This document shows positions 11,510 to 22,067 of a stretch of DNA of 64,000 bases, one piece after another; the first letter of the stretch is position 1, and the number at the start of each line of letters is the position of its first letter. Below the pieces are notes generated by a model, which did no database searches, was not told where the DNA came from, and saw only the letters and a program-made list of their open reading frames with translations. Origin of the DNA: Pezicula radicicola (Eukaryota > Ascomycota > Leotiomycetes > Helotiales > Dermateaceae). The stretch lies in the NCBI GenBank assembly GCA_003008705.1, contig PDUO01000047.1, forward strand, positions 338,506 to 402,505. Reading direction: 5' to 3'. Made by a program: the position numbers and the translations under genes.

Positions 11510-12542
11510 ATGCCTTTCGATCTCCCATTCCAATCAAGTGCGCAGCAGCGCAAATACCTTGAGAGCGCAGTACTAATAATCCACAAAGCCACGGTAGCCG
11601 ACCTCGAGAAGCTCCGTCAATCATTGAAAGCTCAACTCCAGAAGTCTCCAGGCAAGTTCGATTGTACCTCAAAAGCTTTCACCCCAGTCATCCTGACTGA
11701 GCTCCCAGAGGGCTTCAACGACGATCATACCAACGAATACATGTCCTTCGATCAACTTCGCGTTGAGACCGGTATCTACTACAGTGGAAGTTTCTGGTAC
11801 ATCCCCACAAGTCCCGGCTGTGAGAATCGTCTGAAGGAAATCGTCGCCGCTCAATCCTGGATTGATAAGGGTGATCCAACTGGCGATTCTCTTGCTCTTG
11901 TCTCCGAACGCCCAAAGCCAGCTAGTGATGCACCTGACACACCCGCTATCGCTACTCAGCTCAAAATCGCTTTTGTTAAGCGTGCTGTTGCTTGGGTTAT
12001 GTATGTTTTCCAAATCCTCTCCTACACAAGGCATACCGAATATTTGAGAATAAAGTAATACTAAACAATATCTCAGGGCCATCACCTTTACCGAAGAATT
12101 CAAAGAATTCGTCACCATCCCAGTTGAAAAGCAACTCGAATGGATCCGAGACCATATAACCGGCACTCACGAGAACCGTCTCTTCGGCTTGCACATCCTG
12201 ATCTGGATGATGGGTCGTCTCGGTAAAAGCATCAATCTCCAATTCCTCTTCGGTTCTGTCGATTTGGAAAAATTGTCTGATACGCATAAGGCAATTCGAA
12301 GTGCTTGCAGAGATAGCATCGTCTTTACTATTGCTCATTTCTGTTTCTTGGCATGGAATATGATTGTTGATCATGATGTTGATGGCACGAGGGATTTCTC
12401 GGTTCTGAAGAATTGCTTCCAGTTTGGTCATTGTAGGAAGGAATTCATTACGATGTGGAAGACGCTTAATGATGTGGAGTATTTGAAGAAATTGAGAGTT
12501 CCGTTGTCTGCTTGGCCTGTTATTGATCCAACTCGGAAATAG
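11510..12542 (+). CDS. Hypothetical protein, two exons
   Basis: Exons 11510-12000 and 12077-12542 join in frame across an intron with a GTATGT donor and a CTCAG acceptor, giving 318 residues. The protein is mostly soluble and mildly charged, with no signal peptide. The N-terminal half contains a Glu/Leu/Lys-rich helix-like stretch (about residues 20-45) and a segment with YYSGSFWYIP. The C-terminal half contains a short hydrophobic, aromatic stretch (HILIWMMGR). I do not recognise a family. ATG 11510 is the first in-frame start after a stop. Coding is supported by frame continuity across a canonical intron and by codon regularity. The gene sits alone between the repeat-bearing spacer and the convergent rhamnosidase gene. 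Confidence 0.65.
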
Positions 12543-13007
12543 AGGCTCGAGAAAGGGTAGTTACGTATGATTGGTCTGGGTCATTTTGACGGGTGTGTAC
12601 AATGGGGAACAGCTTTGCTGGCAGTCAATGACGATGAGAAGAGTTTATCCCCTCTTTTGTACTTAACTTGAGTGACCTACTCGATCTGAGTAGTTTATTT
12701 GATCTTAAAACTCAATGGTATGACTTGATTTGAGTAACTAACTTGATCTAAGTGACCTACTTGTTCAAACACAAGCTTTGTATTAGACAACTTTATAGCA
12801 CCTGATATAGTACTGTTACAGGACATAAATATATATCTATGCAAGTAATCTGTTGTTGAAAGAACACTAACATTACTCCTAATCTATGATTACACAATAT
12901 GACTCTTTGTGTAAACCCAGACTAAAACGTCTCTTGATCAAGCCCAATATTCAAGCCGACATTGAGAAACAAAAAAAATCATATACCGCAACCCAGAGGT
13001 GGCTTCC
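12543..13007. other. Intergenic region between convergent genes
   Basis: No gene seen. Contains degenerate tandem copies of a phrase like GAGTGACCTACT/TAAGTGACCTACTTG near 12670-12770, and one perfect small inverted repeat, CTACTC/GAGTAG with a GATCT loop (12677-12693). This could serve as a transcription-end hairpin. Confidence 0.4.
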
Positions 13008-15183
13008 TTAATATATCAAAGTTATATTATGCGACCCTCCTTCTCCACTGATACTCAAAAGCTCAGTAGTAGCATTATAATCACCCTCCTTAACAATCCC
13101 ATCAACCTTAAGCACAGCAGTAGCCGAAGCAGACAATATCAACGTCCCAGAGCTACTGTCAGGCATATCATACGACAAACTATACCCACCATCATCCAAC
13201 GTCCAACTAGTAGAAAAAAGCCCAAGCGGCGTAGTAAATCCACCTTCAGCATTCGTAAGATCGCCAAACTGAGGAGCCAAAATCCACTCAGAGCCACCAG
13301 GCGCAACAAGTTGTATGCCAACGACATAATACGTAAGAGCATGAGTAGGACCAGTGCTCCAACCATGCGCATGAGAAGTGTAAGAGTAATCATTATTATA
13401 ACCCGTTGTAGCACGATATCCAAAAGTTCCATCAGCTAGATATCCTTCTGGCGTTGAACTACCTGTTCCTTCTGGATTGTTGAGATACCAACCCCAACTT
13501 AGTCGCATGAGGTCTAATGCTCTTGTTGCTTGTCGTGCTGCTAGGTGTCCTTTTACTTCGAAGCTTTCGACGTACCCGACTATGTTGTTTGGTAGTTCGG
13601 GACATACTGCTCCGATGGAATTCCAGTTTGTTGTTAGTTGTTTGCTGATTGATTGGGTGTAGGATGGATTGGCTACGTTGAATAAGAGGGCCATGCTGTT
13701 GCCATCTTCGGGATGGACACTTGCGTCTATATCGCTGTCTTTAAAGGCCCTGCTAATAGTAAGTAATGAAAGTCGAAGGAGGGAGTACTTACCCAACAGC
13801 AGAGTCCCAATTTGCGATATTGACAGCAGACTTCAAAGTTGCAGCTAGCGATGTCCAAGTTGATGATAAATCTGGTTCACCTGCCCAGCCAGCAACACTA
13901 CTCCCAGTGATGAGTGTTTGGTACATGAGCATATTGGCTTCGGAATTATGACCGCCTTGGGCATATCTTCCCCAGTCACCAGTGCCAGTGCAGTCGAATA
14001 ATCCTGTACTATCAATCTTATCTACGACATAAGTCATCGCTAATTTATACCTCGTCCAGATACCTGTTAAGAAGGTGATATCGTTGCTATGCAATATGTA
14101 ATCATAGGTTGCGATCATCGTAGACATATGATATGTATCAGAACCATAGAAGTTGATCGGTGGACCGACCATTGGAAGATTTCCATCGCTTTGCTATGTT
14201 GTTGTAAGTGAAGTTTCTTGATTTCAAGAGAGTCACAGAGTACTTACCTGATAATCATATTGTGTCTGCATCGCATTCTTCACTCCGTCACTATCGCCAA
14301 TACTCACCAGAATACTCGGAACAGCAACACACAGATCTCCAGCCCAAACAGCTCGGTCTCTTTTACTGCCATCTACGAAAGTACTGGTCCCATTTGTACC
14401 AATATATGCATCGTTCTCCCACCCAGTGGCAACTAATGGGTATTGACGGCCTGAGTTGGGACTGATAGCATTGGTTTGAAGCGTGTAAGCTCCAGCATAC
14501 CAGATACGATTTATCAACTTCGCCTCTTACTTAGTTGCTGAACTACTTCAAGCGATTGAGGAGATTTAACTTACCTCGTCGTTTGAGGAGAAATAGCCGC
14601 CATATGCTCTGAGGTTTGACCATGCTGGTTGAAAGGATATCTCCAATGTGATGCTCAGTATGCTGACACTGATACTCGAATTGGTTGTTGTAAAGAGTGT
14701 AAGATATCTAAATCCTCCTCGTAGTTTGTTATCTGGCATAGTATAGCTCCCTTTCTCTGTTGATGTGACACTTGTAGTCAAAGCTCCATCCGGACCGAAA
14801 GAGCCATTCGAACCATCCGATGCAACACCAGTCCAATTTTTAGATTCAGTGAAAGCCAAACCTAGAGTTCCTGTTCCTGTAGCATTGTACGTGACCGTCA
14901 CAATGCCACCAACTTCTTGCCCAAAGTCAAAGATCAGAAGTGATCCATTGCCTGTCAATGTTGCAGGACCTGGAAAATTTGATAAAAATGTATTATCAGG
15001 ATTCAGAATTTGAATTGGTGAGACTGTGCGTGTACTTGGTGAGAGGTTATATTGTTCCCATGCTCCAGAGAAAGAAGGTTCAGCTTGACCGCTACATGGT
15101 GTATTTCGCCAACATGATGATTGTGCTGCGGTATAAGGCATATAAGCACCGCCTAAAATGAGTAGCAGAGAACTAATCAGCAT
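13008..15183 (-). CDS. Secreted alpha-L-rhamnosidase-like glycoside hydrolase (GH78)
   Basis: Four exons on the minus strand (14575-15183, 14248-14517, 13793-14193, 13008-13749) join in frame to 673 residues. The last acceptor could alternatively lie 3 nt earlier. Residues 1-20 form a signal peptide ending near TAAQ, so the enzyme is probably extracellular. The central part has the phrase LINRIWYAGAYTLQ and the motif DGSKRDRAVWAGD at about 252-264, which I associate with the (alpha/alpha)6 catalytic domain of GH78 enzymes. An N-terminal beta-rich region and a C-terminal beta-domain flank it. GH78 enzymes release terminal alpha-L-rhamnose from glycans, glycosides or pectic side chains. It is divergent from the sulfatase gene, sharing a 778-bp promoter region, so the two may act on the same substrate. 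Family call is firm; exact specificity is not. Confidence 0.85.
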
Positions 15184-15961
15184 ATTATTTGTCCGTTCAG
15201 ACTTCTTGACTGAAGTTTTATATGTAAAAGTATATATCTTTCAATACAAAAGATGGGACGGAGAATTTCTTTCGTACCTGAGTGTTTACTTGACCCCTCA
15301 ATGGTCATCATATGATCGTGCACGGGAGATCAACAGTGCAGGGCGGGGATTCTACGATAGGAAGGTCGAGGGCATTAATGACCCGAGATTTTGCTTATCT
15401 TACTATACACACTTTCCGGTTGCCAATTGGTGTTGAAGGTGAAGAGTTGATGTTTGTTATTCGGGGTTTTGCAGTGATGACGGGAGTGTACGGATGTATA
15501 ATTGCCGGGCTACCCATACTAGATCGGGTAAGGGTTGGGGTTAGATTCGCTCGCGTAGATATCTGATATAGGTTATTATAAGCCTTAGCAACCACTGAAA
15601 TTGCGACCTTCAGTATATATATGTGAGCGTTATTATAGCAGAGACAGAGGAGGTGTTGTTGTTGCTCGTTGCTACTCGAGACCAGTGTGCCACGCGGAAC
15701 ACAAGCTAAGAATAGAACATCGGCTGTGATAAAAAGGGGGAAGCAACCTAAGCGAACTCAGACACCCAAGAGTGGGATATGGAGAAAGGAGGAAACACTG
15801 CTCTTCGGTTGGTAGATGATGGCGACATGTAACGATCCAGTCTCCACTTGCTGCAGGAACGCGCTGAATTTTTGTAAACAAGGTACACAGTTCGAATCTC
15901 AGTAAATCTATACATTCTCTCTTGATTTCTAGTCCCACCATCTCCTTTTCATTTTGATGCC
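15184..15961. promoter_or_regulatory. Divergent promoter region, rhamnosidase/sulfatase
   Basis: A 778-bp spacer between the two starts. Open frames here lack recognisable features. There is no obvious repeat operator, but the head-to-head arrangement makes co-regulation plausible. TATATATA-type sequence occurs near 15615-15622 and a TGTTGTTG run near 15655. Confidence 0.4.
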
Positions 15962-17533
15962 ATGAACGCACGTTACGTTGAAGAACATCAAGGCGTCGAC
16001 ATGTCTCAGCCAAATATCATCTTCATCATGGCTGACGACCATGCCAGTAAAGCAATAAGCTGTTATGGTGCTGGGATCAACGAGACACCCAATCTCGACA
16101 GAATAGCCGATGAAGGAATGCGTTTTGACCATTGCTATGTTACAAACTCAATCTGCACACCCAGTCGCGCCGCCATCCTAACAGGAACTCATAACCACGT
16201 CAACGGGGTAGTTACTCTTGACAGCAAAATCAACAAGCATCTCCCCAACGTCGCTAAGCACCTACGTACTGGAGGTTATCAAACTGCAATGATCGGGAAA
16301 TGGCATCTCGGTGAAGGTCCCGATCATGAACCTTCTGGATTCGATTATTGGTCTGTGGTTCCTGGACAAGGAGATTATTTCGATCCAGCAATGATTGAAA
16401 TGGGAGAGACGAAGATTTTCCCTGGTTATGCGACGGATATTATTACAGATAAGAGTATCGATTGGATGAAAAATAGGAAGAAGGACAAACCGTTCTTTCT
16501 CATGTGTCATCATAAGGCACCGCATAGGTCATGGGAGTGTGATCCAAAACACAAGAACCTGTATCAAAAGGATATCAAGGTTCCAGAAACATTTGACGAC
16601 GACTACAAGAACCGAGCTGTAGCAGCAGCAAGAGCCAAGATGCGAGTTACAACCGATCTCACATATTATGATCTTGGACTAGTTCAACCCGAAGGAGCAA
16701 GTGAAGTAGGAGAGCTCCTAGTTCCAAATTCCAAATTCTCCAAAGAGCGGAAGATTCCCTATCCAGAAGATGTCACGAAAATGCGTCTTATTGACAAAGA
16801 CACTGCCGAAGTCTTCACTTTCAAAACGCAGGAAGGATTACGGCATTTCAAGTATCAACGCTATATGAAGAGATATCTTCGAACCATCGCGTCAATCGAT
16901 GATAACGTTGGTCGCTTACTCGACTACTTAGACTCAGAAGGCAAAGACATTGTGGATAATACGGTCGTTATCTATACTTCAGATCAAGGGTTCTTCCTCG
17001 GTGACCATGGCTGGTTCGATAAGCGATTCATGTATGAAGAGTCCTTTCAGATGCCTTTCATGATACGATACCCGAAAGAAATCAAAGCTGGAAGCATCTG
17101 CAAAGACATAGTCTGCAATGTTGATTTCGCAGCTACTTGGCTTGACCTTGCAGGATTACAAAAACCATCATATATGCAAGGTCACTCTTTCAAACCTTTG
17201 CTAAAAGGCACAACGCCCGATAATTGGCCACAGGTTGCTTATCATAGATATTGGATGCATCGTGATATGATCCATGATGCTTCTGCACATTACGGCGTTC
17301 GAAATCAGAGATACAAGTTAATTTATTGGTATAATAAGGGATTTGGACTACCTGGTGCTCAAGATGGTGGAGAGGAAACAGAATGGGAATTGTTTGATTG
17401 TGATGAGGATCCTTTGGAGTTGCTTAATGTTTATGATGATCCTAAGTATGCGGAGGTTGTAAGGATTCTTACAAGGTTGCTCGATGAGAAGATGGTGGAG
17501 ATTGGTGATGAACCTGAGCATTTATCTTCTTGA
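15962..17533 (+). CDS. Type I (formylglycine-dependent) sulfatase
   Basis: Single-exon gene of 523 residues that should hydrolyse sulfate esters or sulfamates. The metal-binding start IIFIMADDH is at 19-27 (D25, D26). The sulfatase signature CTPSRAAILTG begins at C65, the residue converted to formylglycine. GKWHLG follows at 112-117, and a downstream TSDQGFFLGDHG motif supplies further metal ligands. A second in-frame ATG at 16001 would remove 13 residues and still leave the full domain; either may be used. I see no signal peptide, so the protein may be cytosolic or leave by another route, unlike its secreted neighbour. A stretch with HHKAPHRSW and a C-terminal segment with WELFDCDEDPLELLN match the usual sulfatase layout. 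The specific sulfatase subfamily is not determined. Neighbouring the rhamnosidase, it could desulfate a rhamnose-containing substrate. Confidence 0.92.
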   Translation: MNARYVEEHQGVDMSQPNIIFIMADDHASKAISCYGAGINETPNLDRIADEGMRFDHCYVTNSICTPSRAAILTGTHNHVNGVVTLDSKINKHLPNVAKHLRTGGYQTAMIGKWHLGEGPDHEPSGFDYWSVVPGQGDYFDPAMIEMGETKIFPGYATDIITDKSIDWMKNRKKDKPFFLMCHHKAPHRSWECDPKHKNLYQKDIKVPETFDDDYKNRAVAAARAKMRVTTDLTYYDLGLVQPEGASEVGELLVPNSKFSKERKIPYPEDVTKMRLIDKDTAEVFTFKTQEGLRHFKYQRYMKRYLRTIASIDDNVGRLLDYLDSEGKDIVDNTVVIYTSDQGFFLGDHGWFDKRFMYEESFQMPFMIRYPKEIKAGSICKDIVCNVDFAATWLDLAGLQKPSYMQGHSFKPLLKGTTPDNWPQVAYHRYWMHRDMIHDASAHYGVRNQRYKLIYWYNKGFGLPGAQDGGEETEWELFDCDEDPLELLNVYDDPKYAEVVRILTRLLDEKMVEIGDEPEHLSS

Positions 17534-19613
17534 TAGCTGGAATATAATGCTTGATGCTACTTTTTGGGCCTCTCGAAAGGTGTGTAATGCCGCAGGTGTT
17601 TTTATGAGAACTTATATCTTGAGTAACTCCATATGTTCGTCTAGATTCTCTTAACAAAACACAGTCTTTACAATTATGAGGTTTATTGGAGCAACAGCTC
17701 TAGCAGTACAACTTGCAATATAAATCTTTGTAAGTACTCTTGGCTTTATTGTCATAGTAGTAATGAATCTCTGCATTGCAAAAAATGATACCTCACAAGA
17801 AAGAAGCGATGAGAAAGGTCTAGCGAAATGATAAGTGCAACTATCAACGTCCACCACAACCACCCAATGTTGGGCGAATCATGCATCCCACTAATTAGTA
17901 ATAACACACCTCCCGACTTTAGCCTTCATTGAATCACATCTACTATTCTCTATCATTCTCTTTCTCCGCAATGTCAGAACGATCGCTGTACTACCATGGT
18001 AGATCCCACTATGTTTGGTCGGGATGAAATAAGCAATAACCTCGTCCCTCGAACGAACCTCCGTCCACCCCAAAGAAAGCGTGGCAGCGTATCCCCTCTC
18101 GAAGACGACATCCGAGAATATCCAGCCCACTAGGGGTAGCAAGTCACGCGAGGGGGGAGATGGAACTGGACGTATGGCGGGGTAATAAAACTGCCACGAT
18201 GGATAGGGCATGGCTCGAGGAGGTATATCATGCGACCAAAGGACTCAATGCCAGAAATCGAATCCTCCTCTTCAAATTTCGAATTAGACATGCCTGGAAC
18301 ATAAGCCGCTGCATCTAGAGGTTCTTATTGCCCAAATCTATACAAAGAATCTTGAAAGTAAACTTGTAATACTTAATAAAGAAGATAAAACTCCTTCCTT
18401 ACCATTTACCCCAAGTAAACCATCCATCCTATGATTTCCTCTACAAAAGTACTCCTTACTCGAAATTCCCAAAATAGAAATATCAAAAAATTTAAACTTC
18501 ACCCTGCACAAACACATGCAAATTTCCTACCTACTGTACCCCCTTTGACATCGGTTTAAAATAAACCTTTTTCTTACCCATCGCCGTTTTCAAAAACCAC
18601 TAAAACAATTTGTAACTAAAATCTTAACCTTGAACTTTAAATCTACTTGCTTTACTAAAATAAGCTTTAGTGTAGGTTGAATGTGTAAATACTTGGTATA
18701 AAGTTAAAAGAGATGGGTTCTTTCTTTCTTTCTCCGTTGCTAGCTTTTATACATACACAATACAATGCAAGTTTAGGAAGTTAGTTATTTTGGTGGTTTG
18801 GCAGGTACATACAAAAAGTGATTATCTTGATAAGACCTGACAAGATATGAGAAATCAATATTCTAAGTAGGTAATATTTAGTATTTCCCAGAAATTGTAT
18901 TAGATGGGAATTGTGTTAGTGGGATATCTCGTTTTGAGTTTATTAGAAAGACTACATTACATGTACGTTATATTCTAATTTTATGAGCAGCTGAAACGGC
19001 CGAAGCCTTTTCCGTAAACTACATCATAAGGTTCTTTCTCACAATTTTAAAGTTCTTTACTATAATAGACAAATAGATAGTTTCTGAGAATAAGCTTCTG
19101 GCCAGACTTGTACCTAGTTTCCCAGATTCTATAAATAGCACAAGACAAGAATATTTTCTAAAGATCACTTATTGTAACAAGAAATCTTATACGCTTTAAG
19201 TATTTATTCACACAAAGCAACTGTAGTACTAAACTGTATCCTACTGTTTTTGGCATCAGAGCAAATGCAAGTGATAAGAAATTGTTTTCATATATTAATA
19301 TATCCCAACCTCAACAAATATACATAAGAAAGGTAACCACACTATCGCCACCAACCAAACAACCAAATCTCTAGACATGCTAACAAGGTCATATTTTCCA
19401 AAAGCCATTCATAACCATACTGCAAAAATAACCTCTTCTATTATCTTACCATCTTCAAAGTTTCATATCCACCCCCACCTCTCTGAACTACCTCAATCTA
19501 CTCATTTCCGAGATGACTTCAAAGATTACCACTATAAGAATCAACTAACAAACATACTCATGTAATTAAAATCGAGTTCAAGGATGAAAATGGGATGGAT
19601 TCGTCTAAGGTTA
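17534..19613. other. Gene-poor spacer
   Basis: About 2.1 kb, AT-rich. The minus-strand open frame 17891-18211 begins with a true ATG and is 106 codons long but has no recognisable domain, so I do not call it a gene. The right half contains an LTR/PBS-like sequence (18914-19262). The 3' UTR of the sulfatase lies at the left end. Confidence 0.45.
18914..19262 (+). mobile_element. Possible LTR remnant with primer-binding-site-like sequence
   Basis: Begins TGTTAGTGGGATATC, contains a TATAAATAG box near 19131, and is followed by an AT-rich transcript-like tract. At 19251-19262 it reaches TGGCATCAGAGC, close to the TGGTATCAGAGC primer-binding site common in copia elements. No CA end directly precedes the site, no gag/pol frame follows, and no second LTR is present. 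If correct, it is an eroded fragment. Confidence 0.3.
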
Positions 19614-20855
19614 TCAGGTAGTTGAGGCGGCAGCTGCGGCGGTAGTTGAGGCGGCAGCTGCAGCAGTAGTTGAGGCGGCAGCTGCAGTAGTTGAGGCGGC
19701 AGCTGCGGCGGTAGATGAGGCGGCAGCTGCGGCGGTAGATGAGGCAGCGGCTGCAGTAGATGAGGCAGCAGCTGCAGCAGTAGATGAGGCAGCAGCTGCG
19801 GCGGTAGATGAGGCAGCNNNNNNNNNNNNNNNNNNNNNNNNNNNNNNNNNNNNNNNNNNNNNNNNNNNNNNNNNNNNNNNNNNNNNNNNNNNNNNNNNNN
19901 NNNNNNNNNNNNNNNNNNNNNNNNNNNNNNNNNNNNNNNNNNNNNNNNNNNNNNNNNNNNNNNNNNNNNNNNNNNNNNNNNNNNNNNNNNNNNNNNNNNN
20001 NNNNNNNNNNNNNNNNNNNNNNNNNNNNNNNNNNNNNNNNNNNNNNNNNNNNNNNNNNNNNNNNNNNGCAGAAGAGGCCGCCGCACCAGAAGAAGCTGCA
20101 GCAGAAGAAGCTGCAGCAGAAGAGGCCGCCGCACCAGAAGAAGCTGCAGCAGAAGAGGCCGCTGCGCCAGAAGAAGCTGCTGCAGCAGAAGAGGCCGCTG
20201 CACCAGAGGTGGCTGCTGCACCAGAGGAGGCTGCTGCAGCAGAAGATGCCGCCGCACCAGAGGAGGCTGCAGCAGCAGAAGATGCCGCCGCACCAGAGGA
20301 GGCCGCAGCACCAGAGGAGGCTGCCGCAGCAGAAGATGCCGCTGCAGCAGAAGAGGCCGCTGCAGCAGAAGAGGCCGCTGCAGCAGAAGAGGCTGCTGCA
20401 CCAGAGGAGGCTGCTGCAGCAGAAGATGCCGCCGCACCAGAAGAGGCTGCAGCACCAGAGGAGGCCGCAGCACCAGAGGAGGCTGCTGCACCAGAGGTGG
20501 CTGCTGCACCAGAGGTGGCTGCTGCACCAGAAGAGGCTGCTGCACCAGAAGAGGCTGCTGCGCCAGAGGTGGCTGCTGCACCAGAAGAAGCTGCAGCACC
20601 AGAGGAGGCTGCCGCAGCAGAAGATGCCGCCGCACCAGAGGAGGCTGCCGCAGCAGAAGATGCCGCCGCACCAGAGGAGGCTGCAGCAGCAGAAGAGGCC
20701 GCTGCACCAGAGGTGGCTGCTGCACCAGAGGTGGCTGCTGCACCAGAGGTGGCTGCTGCACCAGAAGAGGCTGCTGCACCAGAAGAGGCTGCCGCGCCAG
20801 AAGAGGCCGCTGCACCAGAGGTGGCTGCCGCACCAGAAGAGGCCGCAGCAGATGA
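19614..20855. repeat. 18-bp-periodic GC-rich coding minisatellite with assembly gap
   Basis: Right of the gap (20068-20855), roughly 43 imperfect 18-bp units of the GCAGCAGAAGAGGCCGCx type encode the six-residue Ala/Ser repeat on the minus strand. Left of the gap (19614-19817) the unit lengthens to about 21-24 bp. The run of 250 N at 19818-20067 is a scaffolding gap, probably of arbitrary length, caused by the repeat. The tract is open in several frames on both strands, so antisense open frames there are artefacts. Confidence 0.9.
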
Positions 20856-22067
20856 GGTCCCGTTAGATCCAGCTGTAGAAGACGACAACGACGAAGGGGC
20901 AGCAGAAGTCGTGCCGTTGGCTGAATTGATTGTAGACGAGGCGGCAGCCAAGGAAGATGATTCACTAGGATTGGCTGATGCAGAAGCTGAGGCAGAAGCT
21001 GGTGCAGATGAGGATCCTGAGCTCGCAATAGAGGTAGCAAAGGTTGTCGGTACGCTAGAAGAGGAAGAGTTGGCGGCCGGGGCTTCATGACGTTAGCATG
21101 TTAAGTAGCACCTGGAATGCATTAGACTTACGGGCCTCGGCAGTCAGCTGAATACGAGTGCAAGCAAATGGTGTCAGTCCGGTATATAAGTTGAACACAA
21201 CGTCGTCTGACGACCTGCAGAACCCACAAGCTCCGTTAAATAGAGTGAAAGCGGGATTAGTAAATGCGACATTCCCGCCTAGGCCTACACCCCAAAATGT
21301 AGAGATAAAAGGAGCTTGTTGAAACCTACGGAAGTTCCCAAAACCGGCAAGAAGATCACTATTATCAAGTCCTATGAAGTCATTTCCGAAAAACAGGCGG
21401 GATCCATCAGATGTGAAGAGAGAAGCGAGAAGTATATCTAGGACAATGGATGCTGAGGGTCCGTTAAAGCGGAGATATCCTCTGCCATTTTGACGTTTGG
21501 CCTTGGCGCCAACTTGGTTATTTACTACAATAACGAACCCCCCCTGGGGGAGTGCCGTAGGGGCAGTTCTGTGTAATGTTAACAAAGATTTCTCTGAAAA
21601 GCTGAGCAACCTTGTACTTACGTAGAAGTTGTTGTAGTGGCCGTGGAAGTTTGTGTGGTAGTTGCGGTGGCAATTCCGTTGGCAGTTTGGGTGACATTTT
21701 GGGTTTGGGTGACAGTTGAGAAAGAGGTTACGGTTGCGGTTGCAGTTACAACAGTGTTGATGTAGGTAGGCGCATTGTTGATGTTTATGGTCACCCCTCC
21801 ATTAATGTTGATAATGGTCTATGGAAGTTCACCATCAGTTTTGTTTGATTATGAAAAAAAAGTTGGGTTGAAATTAGGCGATATACGTACGTTGGCAGAA
21901 ATATATGTGTTGATGAAGACAGGATACTCAATCACATTTGTGTTAACGTACACAATGATAGGAGCATAGCTGCCACCACCTGGAACCACACACAAATCAA
22001 CAGCAGCACTTGAGGTGCTGATAAGTGCCGAAATGGCGACAACGGCCGAAGCTAACTTGGATAACAT
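19614..22067 (-). CDS. Secreted Ala/Ser-rich repeat protein with N-terminal globular domain
   Basis: Four exons (21891-22067, 21622-21818, 21132-21568, 19614-21082) join in frame; the last intron carries a clear CTAAC branch site. Length is about 759 residues including a 250-N gap. Residues 1-21 are a signal peptide (ending near SSAA). A Thr/Val/Asn-rich linker follows. Next comes a globular part of about 145 residues that starts with GGFVIVVNNQ and includes a Cys pair in CGFCRSSDD; it resembles the fungal DUF7908 type of extracellular domain, a tentative match. The remaining two thirds are imperfect six-residue repeats of the form AA(S/T)S(G/A)A, changing to AAAAAS(S/T)T near the end. The C-terminus lacks the hydrophobic tail of a GPI signal. 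A cell-wall or adhesin-like role is an inference. Repeat number in the genome is uncertain because of the gap. Confidence 0.7.

Noticed and set aside
12999..13439. Basic plus-strand open frame over the rhamnosidase 3' exon
   Set aside because: Antisense to a well-supported GH78 exon; its Arg/Ser-rich composition is typical of such shadows.
17891..18211. 106-codon minus-strand open frame starting with ATG
   Set aside because: No recognisable motif, no neighbouring exons and a low-complexity region around it. I leave it as a remote possibility.
19808..21090. Long plus-strand open frames in the Ala/Ser repeat (Ala/Glu/Pro-rich and Gln/Arg/Leu-rich translations)
   Set aside because: They are antisense shadows of an 18-bp repeat lacking stops in several frames. 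The minus strand has a signal peptide, introns and a globular domain, so it is the coding strand. The unknown bases also inflate these frames.
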